Shown here: positions 17,620-25,761 of the stretch, one piece after another
How the letters are laid out: every line of letters begins with the position of its first letter
Numbering within the stretch: the stretch's first letter is position 1
Assembly: GCA_031553885.1 (NCBI GenBank)
Contig: JAVBKV010000040.1
Coordinates: 1-64,000, forward strand
From: JAVBKV01 sp031553885
Lineage (GTDB): Bacteria; Bacteroidota; Bacteroidia; Bacteroidales; Azobacteroidaceae
DNA: 64,000 bases
Direction: 5' to 3'
Made by a program: the position numbers and the translations under genes
The notes under the pieces: model-generated
What the model was told of the DNA's origin: nothing
Databases searched by the model: none
Seen by the model: only the letters and a program-made list of their open reading frames with translations

Positions 17620-19461
17620 ATGGATAAGACAATGAAGATTCAACTACGCAGTTACGCCAGTACGCAGGGTCGGAAAATGGCCGGAGCCCGGTCGTTATGG
17701 CGGGCCAACGGGATGAAAGACGAACAAATGGGAAAGCCGTTGATTGCGATTGTCAACTCGTTTACCCAATTTGTACCGGGACATGCCCACCTGCATGAAA
17801 TCGGTCAGATGGTGAAGTCGGAAATCGAAAAACTCGGTTGTTTTGCAGCCGAGTTCAATACTATTGCGATCGATGACGGTATTGCCATGGGACACGACGG
17901 CATGTTGTATTCCCTGCCTTCCCGTGATTTGATTGCCGACAGTGTGGAATATATGGTTAATGCCCATCAGGCCGATGCGATGATCTGTATCAGTAATTGC
18001 GACAAAATTACACCGGGAATGCTAATGGCTGCCATGCGTCTGAATATTCCTGCTGTTTTTGTATCCGGAGGACCTATGGAAGCAGGAAGGCTGAACAGTG
18101 AAGGTCTGGATCTGATCGACGCTATGGTACAGAGTGCAGATGAATCGGTCAGCGACGAGCGCGTAGCTCAGGTGGAAAGAAATGCTTGTCCCACCTGTGG
18201 ATCCTGCTCCGGCATGTTTACGGCGAATTCGATGAATTGCCTCAATGAAGCGATCGGATTAGCTTTGCCCGGAAATGGAACCATTGTGGCGACTCATGCT
18301 AACAGAAAACAGCTTTTTGTCGACGCAGCTCAATTGATTGTAGCGAATGCTTATCGTTATTACCAGGATGGAGATTCCAGTATTTTGCCAAGAAATATCG
18401 CTACCCGTCAGGCATTCTTGAACGCAATGACGCTCGATATTGCCATGGGTGGTTCGACGAATACTGTATTGCATTTACTGGCTGTTGCTCAGGAGGCTGG
18501 GGTGGATTTCAGTATGGACGATATCGATCGTCTTTCCCGTCAAACGCCTTGTCTGTGTAAAGTGGCTCCCAATACAAAAAAATACTACATCCAGGACGTG
18601 AATCGTGCCGGAGGAATTTTAGGGATCATGGCCGAGTTAAGTAAGAAAAATCGGATAGATACGACTGTTTACCGGGTAGATGGATTAACGCTGGCTCAGG
18701 CAATCGATCGTTTTGGAATCACGAGCCCGGATGTCTGTGATGAGGCTATCCTCAAGTATAAATCAGCTCCCGGAGGTATATTTAACCTGGTTTTAGGATC
18801 TCAATCCGCCTACTATGAAACGTTGGATACCGATCGAATAGAAGGCTGTATCCGGGATATTGATCATGCCTATAGTCGCGACGGAGGATTGGCAGTTTTG
18901 AAAGGAAATATTGCCTTGGATGGCTGTGTAGTCAAAACGGCGGGAGTGGATGAAAGTATCCTCCGTTTCAAAGGTCCGGCTAAGGTATTTGATTCTCAGG
19001 AATCGGCCTGTGAAGGGATTCTAAGGGGTAAGGTAGTGGCCGGAGATGTAGTGGTTATCACTCACGAAGGTCCGAAAGGTGGTCCGGGTATGCAGGAGAT
19101 GCTTTATCCGACTTCCTATATCAAGGCCCGTCACTTAGGAAAAGCCTGTGCCCTGATCACAGACGGACGTTTTTCAGGAGGGACTTCCGGATTGTCGATC
19201 GGTCATATTTCACCCGAAGCGGCTGCCGGCGGCAATATCGGTTTGTTGAAAGATCATGATATGATAGAAATCAATATTCCCGAGCGGCAAATCAATGTGC
19301 TTATTCCGGAAGAAGAACTGGAAAAGCGTCGTCGGGAAGAATTAAAAAAAGGAGATAAGGCATTCATGCCACCTCATCGTCAGCGTACTGTTTCCAAAGC
19401 ATTGAAAGTATATGCTTCGATGGTCAGTTCGGCAGACAAAGGTGCAGTGAGAATTATATAA
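17620..19461 (+). CDS. ilvD: Dihydroxy-acid dehydratase
   Basis: 613 aa. It dehydrates 2,3-dihydroxy-isovalerate and 2,3-dihydroxy-3-methylvalerate to the 2-oxo acids of valine and isoleucine. The iron-sulfur ligands are seen in ISNCDKITPGM and in CPTCGSCSGMFTANSMNCL, and the C-terminal signature TDGRFSGGTSGLSIGHISPEAA is intact. ATG 17632 would start four residues later. It is the first structural gene of the ilv operon, right after the attenuator. The ilvB start codon lies 5 nt after its stop. Confidence 0.98.
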   Translation: MDKTMKIQLRSYASTQGRKMAGARSLWRANGMKDEQMGKPLIAIVNSFTQFVPGHAHLHEIGQMVKSEIEKLGCFAAEFNTIAIDDGIAMGHDGMLYSLPSRDLIADSVEYMVNAHQADAMICISNCDKITPGMLMAAMRLNIPAVFVSGGPMEAGRLNSEGLDLIDAMVQSADESVSDERVAQVERNACPTCGSCSGMFTANSMNCLNEAIGLALPGNGTIVATHANRKQLFVDAAQLIVANAYRYYQDGDSSILPRNIATRQAFLNAMTLDIAMGGSTNTVLHLLAVAQEAGVDFSMDDIDRLSRQTPCLCKVAPNTKKYYIQDVNRAGGILGIMAELSKKNRIDTTVYRVDGLTLAQAIDRFGITSPDVCDEAILKYKSAPGGIFNLVLGSQSAYYETLDTDRIEGCIRDIDHAYSRDGGLAVLKGNIALDGCVVKTAGVDESILRFKGPAKVFDSQESACEGILRGKVVAGDVVVITHEGPKGGPGMQEMLYPTSYIKARHLGKACALITDGRFSGGTSGLSIGHISPEAAAGGNIGLLKDHDMIEINIPERQINVLIPEEELEKRRREELKKGDKAFMPPHRQRTVSKALKVYASMVSSADKGAVRII

Positions 19462-19466
19462 ATGAA

Positions 19467-21173
19467 ATGTTGGGTATGAAGCAAAAAATGACTGGAAGTG
19501 AGGCGCTTATACGCTCTTTGATTAACGAAGGAGTGCAAACAATATTTGGTTACCCGGGTGGTGCCATTATGCCTGTGTTCGATTGTCTTTATGATTTTAA
19601 AAAGGAAATTCATCACGTATTGGTACGCCATGAACAAGGCGCGACACATGCTGCACAGGGATATGCCCGAGTGTCGGGTAAAGTCGGGGTAGCTCTGGTG
19701 ACTTCCGGACCGGCGGCAACAAATGCAATCACCGGGATTGCCGATGCAATGATCGACAGTACGCCGATTGTTGTGATTACGGGGCAAGTGGCCTCTTCTT
19801 TGCTGGGTTCGGATGCGTTTCAGGAAACGGATGTTGTAGGTATCTCTCAACCGATTACCAAATGGGCCTATCAGATCCGTTCGGCAGAGGATATTTCCTG
19901 GGCGGTTGCCCGTGCGTTTTATATCGCCTCGACCGGACGTCCGGGGCCTGTGGTTCTGGACATAGCAAAAGATGCTCAGATCAATCTGATTGATTATATT
20001 CCTCATAAAGTAGAATATATACGGAGTTACGTCCCTGTTCCTGAAATGGAGCCGGAAAATATAGCGGAAGCAGCCCGTATTATCAATGAGTCTAAAAAGC
20101 CCCTGGCGCTGGTTGGGCAGGGGGTTATTCTCGGAAACGCGGAAAAAGAACTGTTGTCTTTCCTGAGAAAAGCGGATATTCCGGCAGCATCTACCATTCT
20201 GGGACTGTCGGCAATTCCCTCCGATGATCCGTTGAATGTCGGGATGCTGGGAATGCATGGAAATATGGCTCCCAATCTCAAAACGAATGAGTGCGATGTG
20301 CTGATTGCCATCGGAATGCGCTTTGACGACCGGGTGACCGGTGATTTGAAAACGTATGCACAACAAGCCAGGATCATTCATTTTGATATTGATCCGGCTG
20401 AAATAGATAAGAATGTACAAACAACAGTCGCCGTTTTAGGGGATGTAAAAACGACTCTTCCTGAAGTGACCCGTTTGTTGGAAGAAAACGATCATTCCGG
20501 TTGGAAAAATGAGTTTATACCACCGTATGAAAAAGAGTATGAGCGGGTGATTAAGAAAGAGTTATTTCCGGAAAGAGGTCCGTTGAAAATGGGAGAAGTG
20601 GTGCATAAGGTGAGTGAAGCCACCGGAAATAAAGCGATTATGGTTACCGATGTAGGACAGAACCAAATGATGGGTGTCCGGTATTTCCGGTATATACAAA
20701 CCCGCAGCGTGGTAACTTCCGGCGGATTGGGTACGATGGGATTTGGTTTGCCGGCTGCCATCGGAGCAAAGTATGGAGCGCCGGATCGTACCGTTTGCCT
20801 TTTCGTGGGCGATGGCGGCTTGCAAATGACTATTCAGGAATTGGGTACGATTATGCAATCGGATGTCGATGTGAAAATTATACTCTTGAATAATGAGTTT
20901 CTTGGAATGGTGCGCCAATGGCAGGAGCTTTTCTTTCAGGAACGTTATTCCGAAACGGTTATGAATAATCCGGATTTTATCAAAATAGCAGATGCATACC
21001 GTATTCCGGGGAAAGTAGTTTCTGAACGCAACGACCTGGATGCGGCGATTGCAGAAATGCTTCAGACGAAAGGGCCTTATTTACTGGAAGTAAGAGTAGA
21101 ACAAAAAGGGATGGTTTATCCGATGGTTCCGGCAGGTACTTGTGTGACGAATATTTTATTAGGGGAGGACTGA
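19467..21173 (+). CDS. ilvB: Acetolactate synthase, large (catalytic) subunit
   Basis: 568 aa. It condenses two pyruvates, or pyruvate with 2-oxobutyrate, using thiamine diphosphate and FAD. The catalytic Glu lies in HEQGATHAAQGYAR. The ThDP-binding motif GDGGLQMTIQELGT continues to NNEFLGMVRQW. The order of the N-terminal, central and C-terminal ThDP domains is standard. ATG 19476 would remove three residues. Its stop is separated by one base from the start of ilvN, so the two subunits are probably translated together. Confidence 0.98.
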   Translation: MLGMKQKMTGSEALIRSLINEGVQTIFGYPGGAIMPVFDCLYDFKKEIHHVLVRHEQGATHAAQGYARVSGKVGVALVTSGPAATNAITGIADAMIDSTPIVVITGQVASSLLGSDAFQETDVVGISQPITKWAYQIRSAEDISWAVARAFYIASTGRPGPVVLDIAKDAQINLIDYIPHKVEYIRSYVPVPEMEPENIAEAARIINESKKPLALVGQGVILGNAEKELLSFLRKADIPAASTILGLSAIPSDDPLNVGMLGMHGNMAPNLKTNECDVLIAIGMRFDDRVTGDLKTYAQQARIIHFDIDPAEIDKNVQTTVAVLGDVKTTLPEVTRLLEENDHSGWKNEFIPPYEKEYERVIKKELFPERGPLKMGEVVHKVSEATGNKAIMVTDVGQNQMMGVRYFRYIQTRSVVTSGGLGTMGFGLPAAIGAKYGAPDRTVCLFVGDGGLQMTIQELGTIMQSDVDVKIILLNNEFLGMVRQWQELFFQERYSETVMNNPDFIKIADAYRIPGKVVSERNDLDAAIAEMLQTKGPYLLEVRVEQKGMVYPMVPAGTCVTNILLGED

Positions 21174-21174
21174 T

Positions 21175-21720
21175 ATGGAAAAGAAAACATTATATACGGT
21201 TACGATTTTTTCTGAAAATACGGTTGGTTTATTGAATCAGATAACCATTATTTTTACTCGTCGCCGCCTGAATATCGAGACGCTTTCTGTTTCTCCATCG
21301 GCGATTGAAGGAGTTCATAAGTTTACTATTACGACTTTTTCCGATAAGGAAATCATCGATAAAATAGTCAAACAGATCGATAAACGGGTCGATATCGTCA
21401 AAGCCTATTACAATACGAACGAGGACCTGATTTTTCAGGAAATAGCTTTGTATAAAGTGTCCACGCCGAAGTTGCTCGAACTGGGACTGGAAGACATTAT
21501 CCGTCGCTACAACGCCCGGATATTGGATATGACGGAAACCTGGGCTGTGCTGGAAAAGACCGGTCATTATGACGAGACCCAGGGATTGTTCCGGGAACTG
21601 AGCGAAAAAATAGGTGTATTGCAATTCATCCGTTCGGGACGGGTTGCGATTACGAAATCAAAAGTGGAGCGCTTGAGTGATATGTTGGCAGCGATGGAGC
21701 GTAAGTTGGAATTAAGATAA
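21175..21720 (+). CDS. ilvN: Acetolactate synthase, small (regulatory) subunit
   Basis: 181 aa. An ACT domain at residues about 5-80 (LYTVTIFSENTVGLLNQIT) is followed by the C-terminal activation domain (ARILDMTETWAVLEKTG). It binds IlvB and confers feedback control by branched-chain amino acids. The start is TGATATG, one base after the ilvB stop. Confidence 0.95.
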   Translation: MEKKTLYTVTIFSENTVGLLNQITIIFTRRRLNIETLSVSPSAIEGVHKFTITTFSDKEIIDKIVKQIDKRVDIVKAYYNTNEDLIFQEIALYKVSTPKLLELGLEDIIRRYNARILDMTETWAVLEKTGHYDETQGLFRELSEKIGVLQFIRSGRVAITKSKVERLSDMLAAMERKLELR

Positions 21721-21738
21721 AAATAGGAAGGGGAATAA

Positions 21739-22479
21739 ATGATGTTACCGAAAATTGGTTCTTTTACTTTTAACATAGAGTCTTATGTGTGTGATTTCAG
21801 GGGGAAAGCGACGCTTCCTGTTATCGGTAATTTTATTTTGCAGGCGGCTACTATGCATGCTCAGCAACGGGGCTTCGGTTATGATGAAATTTCCAAGGAT
21901 CATGCTGCCTGGGTATTGTCCCGTCTTTCTATTGAAATGTATAAATATCCGGGATACAATGAGTCGGTGACCGTTGAAACCTGGATCGAGGATGTTACCC
22001 GTTATTTTACACAACGATGCCTGAAATTTATTGATCAGGAAGGTAAAACCATCGGATATGCCCGTACGATCTGGGCGGCTATTGACATGAAAACCCGCCG
22101 TCCGATCGATATTCCGGCCTGGCGTCCTGATCTGGCCGGGTATGTAGAATGTACGATTGAATGCCCGGTTGAAAAGCCGAATAAGATTCCGGCGGTGGAA
22201 AATCAGGAACCGGTTATGGGTTATTCGGTGCGGTACAGTGATATGGATATCAACCGGCACATGAACAGTATCAAGTACATCGAGCATACGCTTAATGTGT
22301 TTGACCTGGATATTTTCAAACAAAAAAATATCAGTAAATTTGAAATGGTTTATTTAGCAGAGGGTAGTTTTGGAGATAAACTGAAATTATATAAGGAAGA
22401 AACCTCTCCGGAAGAATTTCTGGTAGATACAAAAAAAGAAGGAGAATCCATCTGTCGTAGCCGCATTCTTTGGAAATAA
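21739..22479 (+). CDS. Acyl-ACP thioesterase (FatA-like family)
   Basis: 246 aa, in two hot-dog folds. The first carries AAWVLSRLSIEMYKYPGYNE and WIEDVTRYFTQR. The second carries the catalytic region GYSVRYSDMDINRHMNSIKYIEH, with Asp, Asn and His in the expected places. It hydrolyses acyl-ACP to free fatty acid in the cytosol. Placement in the ilv operon is known from other Bacteroidales and may link branched 2-oxo acids to branched-chain fatty acids, but that link is inference. Confidence 0.9.
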   Translation: MMLPKIGSFTFNIESYVCDFRGKATLPVIGNFILQAATMHAQQRGFGYDEISKDHAAWVLSRLSIEMYKYPGYNESVTVETWIEDVTRYFTQRCLKFIDQEGKTIGYARTIWAAIDMKTRRPIDIPAWRPDLAGYVECTIECPVEKPNKIPAVENQEPVMGYSVRYSDMDINRHMNSIKYIEHTLNVFDLDIFKQKNISKFEMVYLAEGSFGDKLKLYKEETSPEEFLVDTKKEGESICRSRILWK

Positions 22480-22491
22480 ATTAGAAAAGAT

Positions 22492-23085
22492 ATGCATAAA
22501 AGAATTATTTTACTTCCCATTTTGTCCTTACTGACTTTTATGTCCTTCGGACAGGAAAAGTCTAAGGATTCGTCATTGAATACTTACGAGAAGATCGATT
22601 TGGGTATAAATGGCATCGGCCTTTCGTTGGAAACGCCGCTGAGCCGGAAGATACTCTCTGAGTTTGCAATCGGATTAGGTCCGAGCTATGATATTTATGA
22701 TGAAGACGGTATTACGCAGAGCATGGACTGGCATTGGGCCTTGCTTGAACCGAGCTTTTATTGTTCAGCTTATGGAAAATTTTATTACAACCGTGAAAAA
22801 AGGCTCAATAAAGGGAAGTCTTTATTATTTAATACCGGTAATTTTGTCGGATTAAAGGTCAAATACGTATCTCAATCGCTTTCATCCCCTCAATATTATT
22901 CGAATACCCTGCTGGCAAATCTGAACTGGGGGGCTCAATATGCGCTGGGAAAGCACTGGGTATACAGTTTTTCTTTCGGATTGGGGTATGGCTACAATAT
23001 GGATACTTCTTACGGAATGTTTTATCCGGCAATGGATCTGAAATTTTCATACGTATTGCCTTTTTTTGATAAAGGGAAGAAATAA
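22492..23085 (+). CDS. Hypothetical secreted protein, likely small outer-membrane beta-barrel
   Basis: 197 aa. A signal peptide (residues 1-20, ending MSFGQ) is followed by alternating hydrophobic and aromatic strands such as FAIGLGPSYDIYD, WVYSFSFGLGYGYNMD and AMDLKFSYVLPFF. A C-terminus rich in aromatic strands is typical of outer-membrane barrels of Bacteroidota. It starts 12 nt after the thioesterase, inside the ilv operon. No enzymatic motif is seen and the function is unknown. Confidence 0.7.
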   Translation: MHKRIILLPILSLLTFMSFGQEKSKDSSLNTYEKIDLGINGIGLSLETPLSRKILSEFAIGLGPSYDIYDEDGITQSMDWHWALLEPSFYCSAYGKFYYNREKRLNKGKSLLFNTGNFVGLKVKYVSQSLSSPQYYSNTLLANLNWGAQYALGKHWVYSFSFGLGYGYNMDTSYGMFYPAMDLKFSYVLPFFDKGKK

Positions 23086-23139
23086 GTAATTAAATAAGAT
23101 CATAATATCAATTTAAATAGATTATTCAAGTTTTTAATC

Positions 23140-24015
23140 ATGGGAAATGAAAGGTACGAGCTGAATAAAAACCTGGCTCAAATGTTGAAAGGTGGAGTGA
23201 TCATGGATGTTTCGACTCCGGAACAGGCACGGGTTGCAGAGGCTGCAGGCGCTGCTGCTGTGATGGCGTTGGAAAGGATTCCTGCAGATATTCGTGCAGC
23301 CGGAGGCGTGTCCCGGATGAGTGATCCGAAAATGATCAAAGGCATACAGGAAGCGGTCAGTATTCCGGTAATGGCAAAAGTGAGAATCGGGCATTTTGTA
23401 GAGGCTCAGATATTGGAAGCACTGGAAATCGATTATATCGACGAAAGCGAAGTATTGTCTCCTGCCGATGATAAATACCATGTGGATAAGACCCAATTCA
23501 AAGTTCCTTTCGTGTGTGGGGCTAAGGATCTTGGCGAAGCATTGAGAAGGATTGCTGAAGGCGCTTCTATGATTCGTACAAAAGGGGAACCGGGTACGGG
23601 AGATGTGGTTCAGGCGGTCCGTCACATGCGGGCGATGATGTCTGAAATACGCCGTGTACAAAGCATGCAACAGGATGAGTTGTATCACGCGGCCAAAGAG
23701 TTGCAAGTACCTTACAGTCTTATCAAATATGTGCATGAAAACGGAAAACTTCCTGTTGTTAACTTTGCAGCTGGAGGAGTAGCCACCCCTGCTGATGCTG
23801 CTTTAATGATGCAGTTGGGAGCAGAAGGGGTTTTTGTTGGTTCCGGTATTTTTAAGTCCGGGAACCCGGAAAAAAGAGCGCAGGCAATTGTAAAAGCTGT
23901 AACGAATTACAACGATCCGAAGATTTTAGCCGAGATTTCTGCCGACTTGGGTGAGGCCATGGTCGGAATCAATGAAAATGAGATTCAGTTATTAATGGCA
24001 GAAAGAGGAAAATAA
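23140..24015 (+). CDS. pdxS: Pyridoxal 5'-phosphate synthase, synthase subunit PdxS
   Basis: 291 aa. With PdxT it makes PLP from ribose 5-phosphate, glyceraldehyde 3-phosphate and glutamine-derived ammonia. Lys80 in MAKVRIGHFVEAQ and the stretch MIRTKGEPGTGDV are the conserved active-site and phosphate-binding parts. The (beta/alpha)8 length is normal. It lies inside the ilv operon, 54 nt after the barrel gene, and is followed directly by pdxT. Confidence 0.97.
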   Translation: MGNERYELNKNLAQMLKGGVIMDVSTPEQARVAEAAGAAAVMALERIPADIRAAGGVSRMSDPKMIKGIQEAVSIPVMAKVRIGHFVEAQILEALEIDYIDESEVLSPADDKYHVDKTQFKVPFVCGAKDLGEALRRIAEGASMIRTKGEPGTGDVVQAVRHMRAMMSEIRRVQSMQQDELYHAAKELQVPYSLIKYVHENGKLPVVNFAAGGVATPADAALMMQLGAEGVFVGSGIFKSGNPEKRAQAIVKAVTNYNDPKILAEISADLGEAMVGINENEIQLLMAERGK

Positions 24016-24016
24016 G

Positions 24017-24598
24017 TTGGAGCGGAATCTGAAAATCGGAGTATTGGCCCTGCAAGGGGGATTTATCGAGCATATTCAACACCTGCAAACACTTCAGGTA
24101 GATACTTTTGAGATCCGTAAAAAAGCAGATCTGGAACACTTGACCGACGGATTGGTGATCCCCGGTGGAGAGAGCACAACCATGGGCAAATTACTGAAAG
24201 ACCTGGACCTGTTTGAAGGAATTAAATCCAGGATTGAACAGGGATTGCCTGTGTTTGGTACCTGTGCCGGAATGATCCTGTTGGCAAGGACGATTGCCGG
24301 GACGGATACGGTTCATTTCGGGGCGATGGATATTACTGTCAAACGAAATGCATACGGACGACAATTAGGCAGTTTTTATACGGAATCGGAGTTCAAAGGG
24401 GTAGGGATTGTTCCTATGACTTTTATCCGTGCTCCTTATATTGAATCCATAGGACAGGGAGTCGAAATTTTATCGGAAGTGGACGGCCATATCGTAGCCG
24501 CCCGGGAAAAAAACATACTGGTGACTTCGTATCATCCGGAACTGACTTCGGATAACAGGGTACACCGGTTTTTTATCGAGAATATAGTTAAACATTAA
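24017..24598 (+). CDS. pdxT: Pyridoxal 5'-phosphate synthase, glutaminase subunit PdxT
   Basis: 193 aa. This class I glutamine amidotransferase delivers ammonia to PdxS. The start is TTG at 24017, one base after the pdxS stop. It is the only start that keeps the conserved N-terminus KIGVLALQGGF. Nucleophile Cys83 sits in GTCAGMILLA, and the His/Glu pair in SYHPELT. It is followed after 13 nt by ilvC. Confidence 0.95.
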   Translation: MERNLKIGVLALQGGFIEHIQHLQTLQVDTFEIRKKADLEHLTDGLVIPGGESTTMGKLLKDLDLFEGIKSRIEQGLPVFGTCAGMILLARTIAGTDTVHFGAMDITVKRNAYGRQLGSFYTESEFKGVGIVPMTFIRAPYIESIGQGVEILSEVDGHIVAAREKNILVTSYHPELTSDNRVHRFFIENIVKH

Positions 24599-24611
24599 AT
24601 AAAAAAATAAA

Positions 24612-25658
24612 ATGGCAGTAATGAATTTTGGCGGTGTAGAAGAAAATGTAGTTACCCGCGAGGAATTTCCGTTGGAAAAAGCAAAAGAGGTATTAAAAAA
24701 CGAAACCATTGCAATCATTGGTTACGGAGTACAAGGTCCCGGACAATCCATGAACTTACGGGATAACGGTTTTAATGTGATCGTAGGTCAGCGGAAGGGT
24801 GGAAAAACCTGGGAAAAAGCAATTGCCGACGGTTGGGTTCCGGGTGAAACCTTGTTTGAGATTGAAGAGGCTTGTCAGAAAGCAACCATAATTCAATACC
24901 TGCTTTCCGATGCAGCTCAGATTGAAGTGTGGCCGCGCATCAAACCGTACCTGACGGCAGGTAAGGCCTTATATTTCTCTCATGGTTTCGGAATCACCTA
25001 TAAAGAACGTACAGGCATCGTTCCTCCTGCAGATATCGATGTTATTTTGGTAGCTCCCAAAGGTTCGGGAACTTCATTGCGTCGCATGTTCCTGGAAGGA
25101 CGCGGATTGAATTCCAGCTATGCTATTTTTCAGGATGCAACCGGACGGGCCAAAGAACGGGTCGTAGCCTTGGGAATCGGAGTAGGCTCCGGATATTTAT
25201 TTGAAACGGATTTCAAACGTGAAGTATATTCCGACCTGACCGGCGAACGGGGTACTTTGATGGGTGCAATCCAGGGACTTCTCCTGGCTCAGTACGAAGT
25301 GCTGCGTGAGAATGGTCACACTCCCTCAGAAGCTTTCAATGAAACGGTGGAAGAACTGACCCAATCCCTGATGCCGTTGTTTGCCGAAAACGGAATGGAC
25401 TGGATGTACGCCAACTGTTCGACTACCGCTCAACGGGGTGCTTTGGACTGGATGACTCCTTTCCACGATGCAACCAAGCCGGTATTTGAGAAATTATACA
25501 AGGAAGTTGCCTGTGGAAATGAAGCACAACGCTCGATCGACAGCAACTCCAAAACGGATTACAGGGAAAAACTTGAAGAAGAACTGAAAGCCCTGCGGGA
25601 AAGCGAAATGTGGAAGACAGGAGCTGTTGTTCGTAAATTACGTCCGGAGAACAATTAA
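24612..25658 (+). CDS. ilvC: Ketol-acid reductoisomerase
   Basis: 348 aa, class I size. It isomerises and reduces acetolactate and acetohydroxybutyrate with NADPH. The Rossmann motif GYGVQGPGQSMNLRDNG and the Mg-binding acidic helices are in place (LVAPKGSGTSLR; the conserved Glu residues in the C-terminal half). It is the last gene of the ilv operon. A heptamer-built palindrome follows the stop and probably ends the transcript. Confidence 0.97.
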   Translation: MAVMNFGGVEENVVTREEFPLEKAKEVLKNETIAIIGYGVQGPGQSMNLRDNGFNVIVGQRKGGKTWEKAIADGWVPGETLFEIEEACQKATIIQYLLSDAAQIEVWPRIKPYLTAGKALYFSHGFGITYKERTGIVPPADIDVILVAPKGSGTSLRRMFLEGRGLNSSYAIFQDATGRAKERVVALGIGVGSGYLFETDFKREVYSDLTGERGTLMGAIQGLLLAQYEVLRENGHTPSEAFNETVEELTQSLMPLFAENGMDWMYANCSTTAQRGALDWMTPFHDATKPVFEKLYKEVACGNEAQRSIDSNSKTDYREKLEEELKALRESEMWKTGAVVRKLRPENN

Positions 25659-25663
25659 ATATT

Positions 25664-25754
25664 AGTTAAGAATTAAAAGTTAAGAGTTAAGAGTTATTTT
25701 TTTTGTGTATAAATCAACTCTTAACTCTTAACTTTTAATTCTTAATTCTTAACT
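25664..25754. repeat. Heptamer-built palindrome A (ilvC / GH15 convergent spacer)
   Basis: AGTTAAGAATTAAAAGTTAAG and further units on the left are mirrored on the right by CTTAACTCTTAACTTTTAATT and one extra unit, around a loop with an eight-T run. It lies between two convergent genes and could terminate both. Confidence 0.8.
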
Positions 25755-25761
25755 TTCTTCT

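Noticed and set aside
19380..20420. Long open frame on the minus strand across the ilvD/ilvB border
   Set aside because: Antisense to two intact enzymes, rich in Arg/His/Ile with no motif; a shadow of the coding strand.
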